A stretch of 64,000 bases of DNA, from contig NZ_JAMB01000012.1 in the NCBI RefSeq assembly GCF_000521805.1, forward strand, positions 26,031-90,030. Reading direction: 5' to 3'. The DNA comes from Marinomonas ushuaiensis DSM 15871. GTDB taxonomy: Bacteria; Pseudomonadota; Gammaproteobacteria; Pseudomonadales; Marinomonadaceae. Numbering within the stretch: position 1 is the stretch's first letter; every line of letters starts with the position of its first letter. Shown in pieces: positions 1 to 13,015 of the stretch. Below the pieces are notes generated by a model, which worked only from the letters and a program-made list of their open reading frames with translations, made no database searches and had not been told where the DNA came from. The translations under genes were made by a program, and so were the position numbers.

Positions 1-84
1 TCTACAAATTGATTTAAGTACACTTGCTTCGGTTAAGTAGTATTTAAATCATGCGCTTTGGGGTCTGCCTTCATTAGTTTGTTG

Positions 85-215
85 AGCAGGCCGTCAAAGA
101 CCGCAGGAACCTCTTGAAGGTTTAATGAAACGTTGAAAAATGTTTGTCCTGCGCAGATGGTGTGGCCCGATTCAGATTTACTGGATCTAACTCACCAGCA
201 AGTACTTCGAGTAAT
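85..215 (+). promoter_or_regulatory. rplJ leader (L10 leader-like mRNA element)
   Basis: The roughly 190 nt before rplJ are non-coding. They contain the blocks AAGACCGCAGG (97-107) and GCGCAGATGGTG (151-162), which resemble what I remember of gammaproteobacterial rplJ leaders, where the L10-(L7/L12)4 complex binds the mRNA and represses its own translation. The match is from memory of the family, not from a covariance-model search. The rplA-rplJ promoter probably lies at the window start or just outside it. Confidence 0.55.
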
Positions 216-272
216 CGAAGAGTTGGTAAAAAAATAGGGGAATTTATTCCCTGCTAATCCAGGAGAAAACCA

Positions 273-773
273 ATGGCATTAGGTCTAGAAGACAAAAAAG
301 CCATTGTCGCCGAAGTTAGCGAAGTTGCTAAAACTGCATTGTCTGCAGTCGTGGCTGATTCTCGCGGTGTTACCGTGGGCAGCATGACTGCGCTTCGTAA
401 AGAAGCGCGTGAAGCAGGTGTTTATGTACGTGTTGTACGTAATACATTGGCTCGCCGTGCAGTTGAAGGCACTGACTTCGAATGTCTAGCTCAAAGCTTT
501 GTTGGTCCTACGTTGATCGCTTTCTCTAACGAGCACCCAGGTGCGGCCGCTCGTTTATTGAAATCTTTTGCGAAAGATAACAAAGAATTTGAAGTAAAGG
601 CGTTGGCGTTCAACGGTGAGTTGATCCCAGCTGGCGACATTGATCGTTTGGCAACACTGCCTACATACGACGAAGCTATTGCGAAACTGATGAGTGTTAT
701 TCAGGGCGCAACAAGCAAGTTTGTACGTACTCTTGCAGCGGTTCGCGATCAAAAAGAGCAAGAAGCGGCATAA
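273..773 (+). CDS. rplJ: 50S ribosomal protein L10
   Basis: L10 anchors the L7/L12 stalk on the large subunit, where translation GTPases dock. The 166 residues match the usual length of about 165. The protein begins [15 protein letters not shown], and the segment with [13 protein letters not shown] fits the N-terminal rRNA-binding domain. The C-terminal helix that carries L7/L12 dimers ends the protein. An AGGAGAA ribosome binding site lies just before the ATG. It is followed 81 nt later by rplL, the usual L10-L12 pair, and preceded by a leader that probably mediates feedback control by the L10-L12 complex. Confidence 0.98.
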   Translation: MALGLEDKKAIVAEVSEVAKTALSAVVADSRGVTVGSMTALRKEAREAGVYVRVVRNTLARRAVEGTDFECLAQSFVGPTLIAFSNEHPGAAARLLKSFAKDNKEFEVKALAFNGELIPAGDIDRLATLPTYDEAIAKLMSVIQGATSKFVRTLAAVRDQKEQEAA

Positions 774-854
774 TACGGTTTTCCGTAGTCCTTCTTGATA
801 AAAATTTTGTTTTATTACCTTCGGGTGATTATAAAAAAGCTAGGAATCTGAGTC

Positions 855-1226
855 ATGGCTCTAACTAAAGAAGATATCATCAATGCAGTAGCAGAAATGT
901 CTGTAATGGACGTTGTTGAACTAATTTCAGCAATGGAAGAGAAATTTGGCGTATCTGCCGCTGCTGGTGTAGCTGCTGGTCCTGCTGCAGACGCTGGTTC
1001 AGCTGCTGAAGAGCAAACTGAATTTGACGTTATTCTTACTGCCGCTGGCGATAAGAAAGTTAACGCAATTAAAGCTGTTCGTGCAGCGACTGGTCTTGGC
1101 TTGAAAGAAGCTAAAGCTATCGTTGACGGCGCTCCAATGGCTGTTAAAGAAGGCGTTTCTAAAGAAGATGCTGATGCTCTTAAAGCGGCTCTTGAAGAAG
1201 CTGGTGCATCTGTCGAAGTCAAGTAA
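855..1226 (+). CDS. rplL: 50S ribosomal protein L7/L12
   Basis: The acidic stalk protein, present in several copies per ribosome, recruits and activates EF-Tu, EF-G and other GTPases. At 123 residues it is close to the E. coli length of 121. It shows the N-terminal dimerisation domain, the Ala/Gly-rich hinge (around residues 36-52) and the compact C-terminal domain with the conserved [15 protein letters not shown] segment. It lies between rplJ and rpoB. The two hairpins downstream are where E. coli partly attenuates transcription and processes the transcript before rpoB. Confidence 0.98.
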   Translation: MALTKEDIINAVAEMSVMDVVELISAMEEKFGVSAAAGVAAGPAADAGSAAEEQTEFDVILTAAGDKKVNAIKAVRAATGLGLKEAKAIVDGAPMAVKEGVSKEDADALKAALEEAGASVEVK

Positions 1227-1244
1227 TGATACTTGTATTTCCAG

Positions 1245-1296
1245 ATTTCGACCAATAAGTCGAAATGGCTGGTGACGTTTGTCACCGGCCTTTTTG
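1245..1296 (+). terminator. Tandem hairpins in the rplL-rpoB spacer (partial terminator/processing site)
   Basis: Hairpin 1 pairs ATTTCGAC (1245-1252) with GTCGAAAT (1259-1266). Hairpin 2 pairs GGCTGGTGAC (1267-1276) with GTCACCGGCC (1281-1290), with one G-U pair, and is followed directly by TTTTT. E. coli has a leaky terminator and an RNase III site in this same spacer, so read-through into rpoB with reduced dosage is the likely role here. That role is inferred from position and shape. Confidence 0.7.
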
Positions 1297-1414
1297 GGTT
1301 TCTTGAAGCCCAGATAAAACTTAAAAGAATTTTCAAATGGGAGATAATGCTCCCATATACGGTAAGGCCTGATTTGGGCCTTTTGCGTCAATGTGCACAA
1401 GCTGGGGAATGCTG

Positions 1415-4400
1415 ATGGCCTACTCATACACTGAGAAAAAACGTATCCGTAAGGATTTCGGTAAACTGCCGCCCGTTTTGGATGTGCCATACTTGCTGGC
1501 AATTCAGCTTGAATCCTACCGTAATTTTCTGCAAGAAGGTAAATCTCTTGCGGAGCGTGGGGAATTAGGCTTGCATGGGGCTTTTAAATCTGTCTTTCCA
1601 ATGGTCAGCTTTTCGGGAAGTGCGGCGCTAGAATACGTCGACTACCGTTTAGGTAAACCAGTATTTGATGTTAAAGAGTGTCAGTTACGTGGCGTCACTT
1701 ACGCGGCACCTTTACGTGTTCGTGTACGACTTATCATTTATGATAAGGAGTCATCTAACAAGGCAATTAAAGACATTCGCGAGCAAGAAGTCTACATGGG
1801 TGAAATTCCACTCATGACAGATAATGGTACGTTTGTAATTAATGGTACTGAGCGTGTAATTGTTTCTCAATTACATCGTTCTCCTGGTGTGTTTTTTGAT
1901 CACGATCGTGGCAAAACGCACTCTTCAGGCAAGTTGCTACATTCTGCTCGTATTATTCCTTATCGTGGTTCTTGGTTGGACTTCGAGTTTGATCCGAAAG
2001 ATTGCGTCTTCGTTCGTATTGACCGTCGTCGTAAGTTGCCAGCAACTATTCTGTTGCGAGCGCTGGGGTACGATACAGAGCAAATTCTTGATACTTTCTT
2101 CGACTCTACTCGTTTCTATTTGAAACGTGATGGTTTTGAAATGGATCTTGTTGCTAACCGTCTTCGCGGTGAAACCGCTCTGTTTAATATTGCTGATGCA
2201 AATGGCGAGCTTATTGTTGAGGAAGGTCGTCGTATCACGGCTAAGCATATTCGCGTTATGGAGAAAGCTGGCCTTGAGCGCCTGTCTGTTCCGCTTGAGT
2301 ACATGCTTGGTAAAGTGACGGCGAAAAATCTAGCTCATCCTTCTACAGGTGAGTTGATTGCTGAAGCAAATACAGAGTTGTCTGTTGATCTGTTGGAGGC
2401 TTTGGTTTCTGCAGGGGTTTCAGAGTTAGAAACACTTTATACAAATGATTTGGATAATGGTCCGTTTATTTCTGATACTTTGCGTATCGATCCGACGAGC
2501 AATCGGTTGGAAGCATTGGTAGAAATCTACCGTATGATGCGTCCTGGCGAGCCACCAACAAAAGAATCAGCTGAAGGCTTGTTCCAAAGCTTGTTCTTCT
2601 CTGAGGATCGTTATGATCTATCTGGCGTTGGTCGAATGAAGTTCAACCGTCGTTTAGGTCGCGAAGAAGATACTGGTGCTGGTGTTTTAGACAACGATGA
2701 TATCGTTTCTGTATTAAGAACTTTGCTAGATATCCGTAACGGTAACGGCATGGTCGATGACATCGATCACTTGGGCAACCGTCGAGTTCGTTCTGTTGGT
2801 GAAATGGCCGAGAACCAATTCCGCGTTGGTCTTGTTCGTGTTGAGCGTGCTGTGAAAGAGCGTTTGTCGATGGCAGAAGCTGATGGCTTGATGCCTCAGG
2901 ATCTTTTGAATGCGAAGCCAGTGGCTGCTGCAATCAAAGAATTCTTCGGTTCTAGCCAGTTGTCTCAGTTCATGGACCAAAATAATCCGCTTTCTGAAGT
3001 AACGCACAAGCGTCGTGTTTCTGCATTAGGGCCCGGTGGTCTTACTCGTGAACGCGCAGGCTTTGAAGTGCGTGACGTACATGCTACTCATTACGGCCGT
3101 GTATGTCCTATCGAAACGCCGGAAGGTCCAAACATCGGTTTGATTAACTCTCTGTCAACTTATGCTCGTACGAATAGCTATGGTTTCTTAGAAACGCCAT
3201 ACCGTAAGATCATTGACGGCAAGATGACTGATGAGACTGTTTATATCTCAGCAATCGATGAGGCTAAGTACGTTATCGCACAGGCTTCTGCGAATGTTAA
3301 TGAAGAAGGTCGCTTGGTAGATGAGTTGGTTCAGGTGCGTCATATGCACGAAACCACTTTGATTCCAAAAGAAAAAGTAAACCTAATGGACGTGTCACCT
3401 CGTCAGGTTGTTTCGGTTGCGGCATCTTTGATTCCGTTCCTTGAACACGATGATGCTAACCGTGCCTTGATGGGATCTAACATGCAGCGTCAGGCTGTAC
3501 CGACACTTAAGGCAGATAAGCCTGTTGTTGGTACGGGTATGGAGCGAAATGTAGCAAAAGACTCTGGTGTTTGTATCGTTGCTAATCGTGGCGGTGTTAT
3601 CGAGTCTGTTGATGCAAGTCGTATCGTTGTGCGTGTTAACTCTGAAGAAACAATAGCAGGTGAGGCGGGTGTAGACATCTACAACCTGACTAAATACGTT
3701 CGTTCTAACCAAAATACCTGTATCAATCAGCGTACCTTGGTTATGAAAGGTGAGAAGGTTGCTTCTGGCGATATTATGGCGGATGGTCCTTCTGTAGACA
3801 TGGGTGATTTGGCACTTGGCCAAAACATGCGTATTGCTTTCATGCCTTGGAATGGTTTCAACTTCGAAGACTCGATCTTAGTATCTGAGCGCGTTGTTGA
3901 AGAAGACCGTTTCACGTCTATCCACATCCAAGAATTAACGTGTGTGGCTCGTGATACTAAGCTTGGGCCAGAAGAAATCACATCAGATATCCCTAACGTG
4001 GGCGAAGGTGCGCTTTCTAAGCTTGATCAATCCGGTATTGTTTATATCGGTGCAGAAGTTGAACCTGGTGACATTCTAGTCGGTAAAGTAACACCTAAAG
4101 GTGAAACTCAGCTGACGCCTGAAGAGAAGCTTTTACGAGCTATCTTCGGTGAGAAAGCGTCTGATGTGAAAGATACTTCACAACGCGTTAAGACTGGTAC
4201 TCGTGGTACCGTTATTGATGTTCAGGTGTTTACTCGTGATGGTATCGAGAAAGACGAACGTGCGAAGTTCATTGAAAAATCGCAACTTGATCAAGTTCGC
4301 AAAGATTTGAATGAAGAGTTTCGTATTGTTGAAAAAGCGACATTTGAACGTTTAGCTGATGCTCTAGTTGGTCAGCAGGCTGAAGGTGGTCCTGGTTTAG

Positions 4401-5515
4401 CTCGTAATGCAGTGATTACTGAAGAATACTTAGCAAACTTAGATCATCCGGAGTGGTTTAAGATTCGTGTTGCTAATGAAGAAACGAGTGATCAGCTTGA
4501 AAAAGCACAGGCAGCTTTGGTTGAGCGTCGTAAAGAACTTGATGCTAAATTTGAAGATAAAAAACGTAAACTGCAAACTGGTGATGATCTTGCGCCTGGC
4601 GTATTGAAAATTGTTAAAGTTTACGTAGCGATCAAACGTCGTATCCAGCCGGGTGATAAAATGGCCGGTCGTCATGGTAACAAGGGTGTAATTTCTAAGA
4701 TTATGCCTGTAGAAGATATGCCATATGACGAGAACGGTGATCCAGTTGATATCGTGTTGAACCCACTTGGTGTTCCATCGCGGATGAACGTTGGTCAGGT
4801 GTTAGAAACTCACTTAGGTGCCGCCTCTAAAGGGTTGGGTCGTAAGATTAATGAGATGCTAACCGTTGAGCGTGAAAAAGCAGAAGCAGTTGCTGAGCTA
4901 CGTGTTTTCTTAGATGAAATCTACAATGGCTATGAAGGCGATTTGAAGTGCGCACGTACAGAAGATTTGGACAGCTTTACAGACGAAGAAATATTAACCT
5001 TGGCGGGCAACCTTACGGGTGGTGTTCCAATGGCGTCTGGTGCCTTTGATGGTGCAAAAGAGTCTGAGATCAAACGTATGCTGCGTCTAGCTGGAATCAA
5101 TGAAAGTGGACAGGTTAAGTTGTTTAACGGACGTACAGGTGATGCTTTTGATCGTCCTGTAACAGTTGGTTACATGTACATGCTTAAGTTGAACCATTTG
5201 GTTGATGACAAGATGCACGCACGTTCTACTGGTTCTTACAGCTTGGTTACTCAGCAACCATTGGGCGGTAAAGCTCAATTTGGTGGTCAGCGTTTCGGTG
5301 AGATGGAAGTATGGGCACTAGAAGCATACGGTGCCGCTTATACGCTTCAAGAAATGTTGACAGTGAAATCCGATGATGTGAATGGTCGTACGAAGATGTA
5401 TAAAAACATCGTTGATGGCGATCACAGAATGGAACCTGGTATGCCTGAGTCCTTCAATGTATTGGTCAAAGAGATTCGTTCTCTTGGTATCGATATTGAG
5501 TTGGTTGCGGATTAA
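1415..5515 (+). CDS. rpoB: DNA-directed RNA polymerase subunit beta
   Basis: The beta subunit of the RNA polymerase core forms one jaw of the active-site cleft together with beta'. I chose the ATG at 1415 (1366 residues, protein start [17 protein letters not shown]) because it matches the family start and has a GGGGA site about 7 nt upstream. The in-frame ATG at 1391 would add eight unconserved residues. The rifampicin cluster ([16 protein letters not shown] to [13 protein letters not shown]) carries the wild-type residues at the classic resistance positions. The C-terminus with [20 protein letters not shown] is intact. The gene is co-transcribed with rpoC. Confidence 0.99.
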   Translation: MAYSYTEKKRIRKDFGKLPPVLDVPYLLAIQLESYRNFLQEGKSLAERGELGLHGAFKSVFPMVSFSGSAALEYVDYRLGKPVFDVKECQLRGVTYAAPLRVRVRLIIYDKESSNKAIKDIREQEVYMGEIPLMTDNGTFVINGTERVIVSQLHRSPGVFFDHDRGKTHSSGKLLHSARIIPYRGSWLDFEFDPKDCVFVRIDRRRKLPATILLRALGYDTEQILDTFFDSTRFYLKRDGFEMDLVANRLRGETALFNIADANGELIVEEGRRITAKHIRVMEKAGLERLSVPLEYMLGKVTAKNLAHPSTGELIAEANTELSVDLLEALVSAGVSELETLYTNDLDNGPFISDTLRIDPTSNRLEALVEIYRMMRPGEPPTKESAEGLFQSLFFSEDRYDLSGVGRMKFNRRLGREEDTGAGVLDNDDIVSVLRTLLDIRNGNGMVDDIDHLGNRRVRSVGEMAENQFRVGLVRVERAVKERLSMAEADGLMPQDLLNAKPVAAAIKEFFGSSQLSQFMDQNNPLSEVTHKRRVSALGPGGLTRERAGFEVRDVHATHYGRVCPIETPEGPNIGLINSLSTYARTNSYGFLETPYRKIIDGKMTDETVYISAIDEAKYVIAQASANVNEEGRLVDELVQVRHMHETTLIPKEKVNLMDVSPRQVVSVAASLIPFLEHDDANRALMGSNMQRQAVPTLKADKPVVGTGMERNVAKDSGVCIVANRGGVIESVDASRIVVRVNSEETIAGEAGVDIYNLTKYVRSNQNTCINQRTLVMKGEKVASGDIMADGPSVDMGDLALGQNMRIAFMPWNGFNFEDSILVSERVVEEDRFTSIHIQELTCVARDTKLGPEEITSDIPNVGEGALSKLDQSGIVYIGAEVEPGDILVGKVTPKGETQLTPEEKLLRAIFGEKASDVKDTSQRVKTGTRGTVIDVQVFTRDGIEKDERAKFIEKSQLDQVRKDLNEEFRIVEKATFERLADALVGQQAEGGPGLARNAVITEEYLANLDHPEWFKIRVANEETSDQLEKAQAALVERRKELDAKFEDKKRKLQTGDDLAPGVLKIVKVYVAIKRRIQPGDKMAGRHGNKGVISKIMPVEDMPYDENGDPVDIVLNPLGVPSRMNVGQVLETHLGAASKGLGRKINEMLTVEREKAEAVAELRVFLDEIYNGYEGDLKCARTEDLDSFTDEEILTLAGNLTGGVPMASGAFDGAKESEIKRMLRLAGINESGQVKLFNGRTGDAFDRPVTVGYMYMLKLNHLVDDKMHARSTGSYSLVTQQPLGGKAQFGGQRFGEMEVWALEAYGAAYTLQEMLTVKSDDVNGRTKMYKNIVDGDHRMEPGMPESFNVLVKEIRSLGIDIELVAD

Positions 5516-5538
5516 GCACGAATCACATTTGACCTGCT

Positions 5539-5555
5539 GGGGAGTAAGACTCCCC
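5539..5555 (+). other. Small hairpin in the rpoB-rpoC spacer
   Basis: GGGGAGT (5539-5545) pairs perfectly with ACTCCCC (5549-5555) around an AAG loop. No T-tract follows, so it is not a terminator. It sits 25 nt before the rpoC start and could affect mRNA processing or rpoC translation. Confidence 0.5.
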
Positions 5556-5580
5556 GGCCTTACGAGTGGGGCGAATACAC

Positions 5581-8500
5581 ATGAAAGACTTATTAGGTCT
5601 TCTAAAATCACAAGGACCATCTGACGAATTTGATGCGATCCGTATCGGCTTAGCGTCACCAGATATGATTCGTTCATGGTCTTACGGTGAAGTTAAGAAA
5701 CCGGAAACCATTAACTATCGTACGTTCAAACCAGAGCGTGATGGTTTATTTTGTGCAAAAATCTTTGGTCCTATTAAGGATTATGAATGCTTATGTGGTA
5801 AATATAAGCGTTTGAAACACCGTGGTGTTATCTGTGAGAAATGTGGCGTTGAAGTGGCTCTGTCTAAAGTGCGTCGTGAACGTATGGGGCACATTGAGCT
5901 TGCATCGCCTGTTGCGCACATTTGGTTCCTAAAATCTCTACCATCACGTATTGGTCTTATCATGGATATGACTTTACGTGACATTGAGCGAGTTTTGTAT
6001 TTTGAATCTTTCATCGTGATTGATCCAGGTATGACGACGCTTGATAAAGGCCAATTGCTGAATGATGAGCAATATTTTGAAGCGCTAGAAGAGTTCGGTG
6101 ACGAATTTGATGCCCGAATGGGTGCTGAAGCGGTTCAAATGTTGTTGCGTGATTTGGATATGCCTGAAGAAATTAATCGCATGCGTGAAGAGCTAAGCAG
6201 CACGAATTCTGAAACTCGTATTAAGAAGTTGTCTAAACGTCTTAAATTGGTTGAAGCATTCTTTCATTCTGGCAACAATCCTGAATGGATGGTGTTGGAT
6301 GTATTGCCGGTTCTTCCGCCAGATCTTCGCCCATTGGTTCCTCTTGAAGGTGGCCGTTTTGCGACGTCTGATTTGAACGATTTATATCGTCGAGTGATTA
6401 ACCGTAACAACCGTCTTAAGCGCCTTCTAGAGCTTTCGGCTCCAGACATCATCGTACGTAACGAAAAGCGTATGTTGCAAGAGTCTGTTGATGCTTTGCT
6501 TGATAATGGCCGTCGTGGTCGTGCTATTACGGGTTCTAACAAGCGTCCTCTTAAATCTTTGGCAGATATGATCAAAGGTAAGCAGGGTCGTTTCCGTCAG
6601 AACTTGCTAGGTAAGCGTGTTGACTATTCTGGTCGTTCTGTAATTACCGTAGGTCCATCTTTGCGTTTGCATCAGTGTGGTCTACCTAAGAAAATGGCAC
6701 TTGAGCTATTCAAGCCATTCATTTTCTCTAAGCTTGAGCTTCGTGGCATGGCGACGACGATCAAAGCAGCTAAGAAAATGGTTGAGCGCGAAACACCTGA
6801 AGTGTGGGATATCCTTGATGAGGTTATCCGCGAACATCCTGTTATGTTGAACCGTGCACCAACACTTCACCGTTTGGGTATCCAAGCGTTTGAACCTATG
6901 TTGATCGAAGGTAAGGCGATTCAGTTGCACCCACTTGTGTGTGCGGCTTATAACGCCGATTTCGATGGTGACCAAATGGCGGTTCACGTTCCGTTGACTA
7001 TTGAAGCTCAGCTTGAAGCTCGTGCTTTGATGATGTCTACGAACAATATCTTGTCTCCAGCAAACGGCGAGCCGATCATCGTACCTTCTCAGGACGTTGT
7101 ATTGGGTCTGTACTACATGACTCGTGAGAGAATTAATGCCAAGGGTGAAGGCATGGCGTTCTCTGACATCAAAGAAGTACACCGCGCGTATGGGGCGAAA
7201 CAAGTTGATTTACAAGCGAAAGTAAAAGTACGTATCAGCCAAGTTGATACTACTCTTGATGGTGATAAAGTGCCGTCAACTTTTATTGCTGATACAACAG
7301 TTGGTCGAGCTTTATTGTTTGATATCGTTCCTGACGGCCTACCGTTCTCTGTGGTTAACCAAACCATGAAGAAGAAGGCGATCTCTAACTTAATCAATGA
7401 GTGTTACCGTAAAGTTGGTTTGAAAGAGAGCTGTATTTTTGCAGATCAGTTGATGTACACAGGTTTCGCTTATGCGACAGTATCTGGTTCATCTGTTGGT
7501 GTGGATGACTTTGTTATTCCGCCAGAAAAAGCTGAGATCATTGCGAAAGCGGAAGCGGAAGTAAAAGAAATCGAATACCAGTACGCTGATGGTCTTGTAA
7601 CGCAAGGCGAGAAGTATAATAAAGTAATCGATTTATGGTCTCGTACAAACGAAACCGTTACTGAAGCTATGATGACAAACTTAGCAAAAGAGATGACTGT
7701 CAATAAAGCAGGTGAAACGGTTGAACAACAATCTTTCAACTCTGTATATATGATGGCTGACTCTGGAGCCCGTGGTAGTGTTGCCCAAATGCGTCAGTTG
7801 GGTGGTATGCGTGGTTTGATGGCGAAACCAGATGGTTCCATCATCGAAACACCGATCACTGCAAACTTCCGTGAAGGTTTATCAGTACTTCAGTACTTTA
7901 CCTCTACACATGGTGCGCGTAAGGGTCTTGCTGATACGGCATTGAAAACGGCTAACTCTGGTTACTTAACGCGTCGTCTTGTTGATGTGGCACAAGATTT
8001 GGTAATTACTGAAGTCGATTGTGGTTCTACGAATGGTATTGTTGTTAATGCCATGATCGAGGGCGGCGATGTTGTTGTTCCTTTAGGTCATCGTGTGTTG
8101 GGTCGTGTAGTGGCTCAAGATGTTATCGATACGAAGGGCGACTTGGTGCTTCCTGCTGGTGTTCTGATTGATGAGCATAATGTTCGTACAATTGAAGCGG
8201 CAGGTGTCGACGAAATGTTGATTCGTTCTGTTATCACTTGTGACACTCGCCATGGTGTGTGTGCTAAGTGTTACGGTCGTGATCTAGCTCGCGGTCATCA
8301 GGTGAATATCGGTGAAGCCGTTGGTGTTGTTGCCGCTCAGTCTATCGGTGAGCCTGGTACACAGTTAACAATGCGTACATTCCACATCGGTGGTGCTGCG
8401 TCACGTGCCTCAGCTGTTGATAGCGTTCAAGTTAAGAGCGCTGGTACTGTTCGCTTCCATAAGATGAAGAGCATTGAGCGTCACACTGGTCATTTGGTTG

Positions 8501-9783
8501 TGGCATCTCGTTCATCTGAGTTGGCTATTGCTGATGAAGCGGGTCGTGAGAAAGAGCGTTATAAGCTTCCTTACGGTGCGGTATTGAGTGTTCGTGAAGG
8601 TGATGCTGTTGTGGCGGGTCAAATCGTTGCAAACTGGGATCCACATACACACCCAATCGTTTCTGAGATGGAAGGTCGTCTAGAATTCAGTGGTATGGAA
8701 GAAAATGTTACAATTCGCCGTCAATCGGACGAAATGACAGGTCTTACTACTATTGAAATTTTAGAAGTCAGAGATCGTCCAGCAGCAGGTAAGGATTTAC
8801 GTCCTATGATTGCTGTTGTAGATGCAGAGGGTAATCCTGTATTGATCCCTGGTACGGATTCTCCTGTACAGTACATGCTTCCTGAGAAAGCCTTGTTGAG
8901 CCTAGATCATGGTGCAACAGTGAAGTCGGGTGAAGTACTTGCTCGTATTCCTCAAGAATCTATCGGTAACAAAGATATTACCGGTGGTTTGCCACGAGTG
9001 GCAGACCTATTTGAAGCGCGTCGCCCGAAAGATCCTGCTGTTATGGCGGAAACAACTGGTGTTGTTAGCTTCGGTAAAGAAACAAAAGGTAAGATTCGTT
9101 TGGTTATCACTCCACAAGATGGCAGTGACCCAATTGAGACTTTGATTCCTAAATGGCGTCAAATTAATATCTTTGATGGTGAAGAAGTGGCGAAAGGCGA
9201 AATTATTGCCGATGGTCCTCTAAGTCCTCATGATATTTTGCGTCTTCAAGGTGTAGAGGCATTGGCTGACTACATTGGTAATGAAGTGCAAGAGGTTTAC
9301 CGTCTACAGGGTGTAGTGATTAATGATAAGCATATTGAAGTTATTGTTAATCAGATGTTACGCAAAGTAGAAGTGGGTGAATCTGGCGATACAGATCTTA
9401 TCCAAGGTGATCAAGTTGAGTTTACTAAACTTCTAGATGCAAACGAGAAAGCTATAGCAGAGGGTAAATTCCCTGCTAAGTACGAACGTGTGCTTCTAGG
9501 TATCACCAAAGCTTCTTTGGCTACTGAGTCCTTTATATCGGCAGCGTCTTTCCAAGAGACAACTCGAGTTCTTACGGAAGGTGCGGTTACTGGTAAGAAA
9601 GATCACTTACGTGGCTTGAAAGAAAACGTTGTAGTAGGTCGCTTAATACCAGCAGGTACAGGTTTGGCTTACCATAATGAGCGCAAGAGAAAGAAAGAGC
9701 TTGCGCTAGCAGCAAATGAAGTAAGTACGACAGTTAGTGCGTCAGATGTGGAAGAAGCATTGAGTGCAGCACTGAAAGACTAG
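5581..9783 (+). CDS. rpoC: DNA-directed RNA polymerase subunit beta'
   Basis: The beta' subunit holds the catalytic magnesium of RNA polymerase. I chose the ATG at 5581 (1400 residues; E. coli 1407), giving [11 protein letters not shown], with a GGGG site about 8 nt upstream. An in-frame GTG at 5566 overlaps that site and is unlikely. Visible landmarks are the N-terminal zinc site (CLCGKY to CEKCG), the catalytic [12 protein letters not shown] loop, the second zinc cluster ([15 protein letters not shown]) and the trigger-loop region [16 protein letters not shown]. It ends the rpoBC unit, and a hairpin-rich spacer follows before rpsL. Confidence 0.99.
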   Translation: MKDLLGLLKSQGPSDEFDAIRIGLASPDMIRSWSYGEVKKPETINYRTFKPERDGLFCAKIFGPIKDYECLCGKYKRLKHRGVICEKCGVEVALSKVRRERMGHIELASPVAHIWFLKSLPSRIGLIMDMTLRDIERVLYFESFIVIDPGMTTLDKGQLLNDEQYFEALEEFGDEFDARMGAEAVQMLLRDLDMPEEINRMREELSSTNSETRIKKLSKRLKLVEAFFHSGNNPEWMVLDVLPVLPPDLRPLVPLEGGRFATSDLNDLYRRVINRNNRLKRLLELSAPDIIVRNEKRMLQESVDALLDNGRRGRAITGSNKRPLKSLADMIKGKQGRFRQNLLGKRVDYSGRSVITVGPSLRLHQCGLPKKMALELFKPFIFSKLELRGMATTIKAAKKMVERETPEVWDILDEVIREHPVMLNRAPTLHRLGIQAFEPMLIEGKAIQLHPLVCAAYNADFDGDQMAVHVPLTIEAQLEARALMMSTNNILSPANGEPIIVPSQDVVLGLYYMTRERINAKGEGMAFSDIKEVHRAYGAKQVDLQAKVKVRISQVDTTLDGDKVPSTFIADTTVGRALLFDIVPDGLPFSVVNQTMKKKAISNLINECYRKVGLKESCIFADQLMYTGFAYATVSGSSVGVDDFVIPPEKAEIIAKAEAEVKEIEYQYADGLVTQGEKYNKVIDLWSRTNETVTEAMMTNLAKEMTVNKAGETVEQQSFNSVYMMADSGARGSVAQMRQLGGMRGLMAKPDGSIIETPITANFREGLSVLQYFTSTHGARKGLADTALKTANSGYLTRRLVDVAQDLVITEVDCGSTNGIVVNAMIEGGDVVVPLGHRVLGRVVAQDVIDTKGDLVLPAGVLIDEHNVRTIEAAGVDEMLIRSVITCDTRHGVCAKCYGRDLARGHQVNIGEAVGVVAAQSIGEPGTQLTMRTFHIGGAASRASAVDSVQVKSAGTVRFHKMKSIERHTGHLVVASRSSELAIADEAGREKERYKLPYGAVLSVREGDAVVAGQIVANWDPHTHPIVSEMEGRLEFSGMEENVTIRRQSDEMTGLTTIEILEVRDRPAAGKDLRPMIAVVDAEGNPVLIPGTDSPVQYMLPEKALLSLDHGATVKSGEVLARIPQESIGNKDITGGLPRVADLFEARRPKDPAVMAETTGVVSFGKETKGKIRLVITPQDGSDPIETLIPKWRQINIFDGEEVAKGEIIADGPLSPHDILRLQGVEALADYIGNEVQEVYRLQGVVINDKHIEVIVNQMLRKVEVGESGDTDLIQGDQVEFTKLLDANEKAIAEGKFPAKYERVLLGITKASLATESFISAASFQETTRVLTEGAVTGKKDHLRGLKENVVVGRLIPAGTGLAYHNERKRKKELALAANEVSTTVSASDVEEALSAALKD

Positions 9784-9804
9784 TTATTTGTTGTTAAATC
9801 GCGA

Positions 9805-10292
<488 letters not shown>

Positions 10293-10391
10293 GTTAATAC
10301 TACTTAGTTCATTGTTTAGACATAATTTTGTAATACAGTAAGGCCGAGCAATAATTAATTTGTCTCGGGCGAACCTGAAGAGGGTATAGAT

Positions 10392-10865
10392 ATGCCAAGA
10401 AGACGCGTCGTCGCAAAGCGTGATGTCCTTCCGGATCCTAAACACGGAAGCCAGCTACTCGCTAAATTCATTAACCACGTAATGGTTAGTGGTAAAAAGT
10501 CTGTAGCAGAAAGCATTGTTTACAATGCACTACAAACTGTTTCAGATCGTGCTAAAACAGATGAGCCTATGGCTATCTTTGAAAAAGCATTAGAGTCTAT
10601 CCAGCCAATGGTTGAGGTTAAATCTCGCCGTGTTGGTGGTGCTACTTATCAAGTTCCTGTTGAAGTTCGTCCAGCTCGTCGCGCAGCATTGTCTATGCGT
10701 TGGTTGGTTGATGCTTCTCGTAAGCGTGGTGAAAAATCTATGGCTTTGCGTCTTGCAGGCGAGATTTTAGATGCTTCTGAAAATAAAGGTTCTGCTGTTA
10801 AGAAACGTGAAGACGTTCATCGCATGGCAGAAGCTAACAAAGCATTCTCTCACTACCGTTTCTAA
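10392..10865 (+). CDS. rpsG: 30S ribosomal protein S7
   Basis: S7 nucleates assembly of the 16S rRNA 3' major domain and contacts the E-site tRNA. The protein is 157 residues, begins [20 protein letters not shown] and ends with [15 protein letters not shown], all typical. A purine-rich GAAGAGGG site precedes the ATG. It lies 99 nt after rpsL and 21 nt before fusA. In E. coli S7 represses its own cistron by binding the rpsL-rpsG spacer; the spacer here is of similar size, but I could not verify a matching structure. Confidence 0.98.
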   Translation: MPRRRVVAKRDVLPDPKHGSQLLAKFINHVMVSGKKSVAESIVYNALQTVSDRAKTDEPMAIFEKALESIQPMVEVKSRRVGGATYQVPVEVRPARRAALSMRWLVDASRKRGEKSMALRLAGEILDASENKGSAVKKREDVHRMAEANKAFSHYRF

Positions 10866-10886
10866 TCATCCGGAGAAGTATACCCA

Positions 10887-12980
10887 GTGGCACGTAAAAC
10901 ACCGATCAACCGCTACCGAAATATTGGTATCTGTGCGCATGTTGATGCAGGTAAAACGACGACAACTGAACGCGTTCTTTTCTATACTGGTTTGTCTCAT
11001 AAAATTGGTGAAGTGCACGATGGTGCAGCAACAATGGATTGGATGGAGCAAGAGCAAGAGCGCGGTATTACTATAACTTCAGCGGCAACAACTTGCTTCT
11101 GGAGTGGTATGAGTAAGCAGTTTGAACAGCACCGTATCAACATTATAGATACGCCAGGACACGTAGATTTTACTATTGAAGTAGAACGTTCTTTGCGAGT
11201 CTTGGATGGTGCAGTTGTTGTGCTTTGTGGTTCTTCTGGCGTTCAACCTCAAACTGAGACGGTTTGGCGACAGGCTAATAAATATGAAGTTCCTCGTATG
11301 GTGTTCGTCAATAAGATGGACCGTACAGGAGCGGATTATTATTCAGTCGTTCGTCAGTTAAAAGAGCGTCTTGGTGCGAATGCTGTTCCGATTCAAATCA
11401 ATATCGGCACCGAAGAAAATTTCAAAGGTGTTATTGATCTTGTTTTGATGAAGGCAATAATGTGGAATGAAGAAGATCATGGTATGACGTTCTCTTTAGA
11501 GGATGTTCCTGCTGAGCTTCTTGATACTGCGTTAGAGTGGCGTGAGCAGATGGTTGAAGCCGCTGCGGAAGCAAATGATAAATTAACGGATAAATATCTT
11601 GAAGAAGGTGGATTATCTGTTGAGGAGATTAAAAGCGGTTTGCGAGCTCGTACATTAGCTAATGACATAGTCTTGGTTACATGTGGCTCTGCCTTTAAAA
11701 ATAAAGGTGTGCAGGCTGTTTTGGATGCTGTTGTTGAATATATGCCTTCTCCGCTTGAAGTTAAAGCGATAGAGGGTACGCTCGAAGATGGTGAGACGCT
11801 TGTTACTCGAGTTGCTGATGACGAGGCTCCGTTCTCTTCATTGGCTTTCAAGATAGCGACGGATCCATTTGTTGGTACGCTGACATTCATTCGTGTTTAT
11901 TCTGGTGTGTTGCGTTCGGGTGATGCGGTTTATAATTCTGTTAAGCAGAAGCGTGAGCGTATTGGTCGAATGGTTCAGATGCATGCCAATAATCGTGAAG
12001 AGATCAAAGAGGTTTTGGCGGGTGATATTGCTGCGCTTGTGGGGATGAAGTATGCCACTACAGGTGACACTCTTTGTGACATGAAAGATGTTGTTGTGCT
12101 CGAGCGTATGGAGTTTCCAGAGCCTGTTATTTCTGTGGCGGTTGAGCCTAAGTCTCAAGCTGATCAGGAAAAAATGGGTGTTGCGCTAGGTAAGCTGGCG
12201 CAAGAAGACCCATCTTTTCGTGTTGAAACGCATGAAGAGACAGGGCAAACAATTATTTCCGGTATGGGTGAGCTGCATCTTGAAATACTTGTTGACCGTA
12301 TGCGTCGCGAGTTTAAGGTGGAGGCTAACATTGGTAAGCCTCAAGTTTCCTACCGGGAGAAAATCCGCAAAGAAGTGGTGGTTAATCACAAATTTGTGCG
12401 TCAATCTGGTGGTCGTGGTCAATATGGCCATGTTGTGATGAAGTTGATTCCGACTGATAAAGACGGGCTTGAGTTTGTTAACGAGATTGTTGGTGGTGCT
12501 ATTCCTAAAGAATACATCCCTGCGATAGAAAAGGGTATTTCCGAGCAAATGAAAAATGGTGTCACTGCTGGTTACCCGTTATTGGGTATTAAAGTGGTGC
12601 TGTTTGATGGATCATTCCATGATGTTGACTCAAATGAAATGGCCTTTAAAATTGCAGCTTCTCAGGGATTAAGAAAAGGGGCGCTTGATGCTGACCCTTG
12701 TGTTCTTGAACCTGTAATGAAAGTGGAAGTTGTAACTCCTGAAGAATATATGGGGGATGTGATGGGAGACCTGAATCGTCGTCGTGGTATTGTTCAGGGG
12801 ATGGACGATTCCCCGTCAGGTAAAATTATTCGAGCAGAAATTCCTTTAGGGGAAATGTTTGGGTATGCAACTGATGTGCGTAGCTTGTCGCAAGGGCGTG
12901 CGAGTTATGCAATGGAGTTTGAGAAATACGCTGAAGCACCAACTAGTGTGGCAGACGCGCTCATTAAAAACGATTATTAA
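10887..12980 (+). CDS. fusA: Elongation factor G
   Basis: This GTPase drives translocation and, with RRF, ribosome recycling. The start is GTG at 10887 (697 residues; E. coli 704), giving [15 protein letters not shown], with a GGAG site 11 nt upstream, slightly long spacing. GTP-binding motifs are [12 protein letters not shown] (G1), RGITITSA (switch I), DTPGHVDFT (G3) and [10 protein letters not shown] (G4). Domains II to V follow, including [10 protein letters not shown] of domain IV. Its codon use is less biased than that of tuf. It sits between rpsG and tuf, as in the classic str operon. Confidence 0.98.
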   Translation: MARKTPINRYRNIGICAHVDAGKTTTTERVLFYTGLSHKIGEVHDGAATMDWMEQEQERGITITSAATTCFWSGMSKQFEQHRINIIDTPGHVDFTIEVERSLRVLDGAVVVLCGSSGVQPQTETVWRQANKYEVPRMVFVNKMDRTGADYYSVVRQLKERLGANAVPIQINIGTEENFKGVIDLVLMKAIMWNEEDHGMTFSLEDVPAELLDTALEWREQMVEAAAEANDKLTDKYLEEGGLSVEEIKSGLRARTLANDIVLVTCGSAFKNKGVQAVLDAVVEYMPSPLEVKAIEGTLEDGETLVTRVADDEAPFSSLAFKIATDPFVGTLTFIRVYSGVLRSGDAVYNSVKQKRERIGRMVQMHANNREEIKEVLAGDIAALVGMKYATTGDTLCDMKDVVVLERMEFPEPVISVAVEPKSQADQEKMGVALGKLAQEDPSFRVETHEETGQTIISGMGELHLEILVDRMRREFKVEANIGKPQVSYREKIRKEVVVNHKFVRQSGGRGQYGHVVMKLIPTDKDGLEFVNEIVGGAIPKEYIPAIEKGISEQMKNGVTAGYPLLGIKVVLFDGSFHDVDSNEMAFKIAASQGLRKGALDADPCVLEPVMKVEVVTPEEYMGDVMGDLNRRRGIVQGMDDSPSGKIIRAEIPLGEMFGYATDVRSLSQGRASYAMEFEKYAEAPTSVADALIKNDY

Positions 12981-13015
12981 TCATCATACTTACTATTACT
13001 TAAGGTATATGTATC

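Noticed and set aside
9..38. Promoter for rplJ at the window start (TTGATT, 18 nt, TTAAGT)
   Set aside because: Both elements are weak, and the true rplA-rplJ context is outside the window.
815..1336. Long open frame on the - strand over rplL
   Set aside because: It is the antisense of a highly expressed, codon-biased gene and the translation resembles no family.
1391..1414. Upstream ATG start for rpoB
   Set aside because: It adds eight unconserved residues; the ATG at 1415 has the proper ribosome binding site and the family N-terminus.
1930..9145. Many open frames on both strands inside rpoB and rpoC
   Set aside because: All overlap the polymerase genes entirely and have no recognisable domains or ribosome binding sites.
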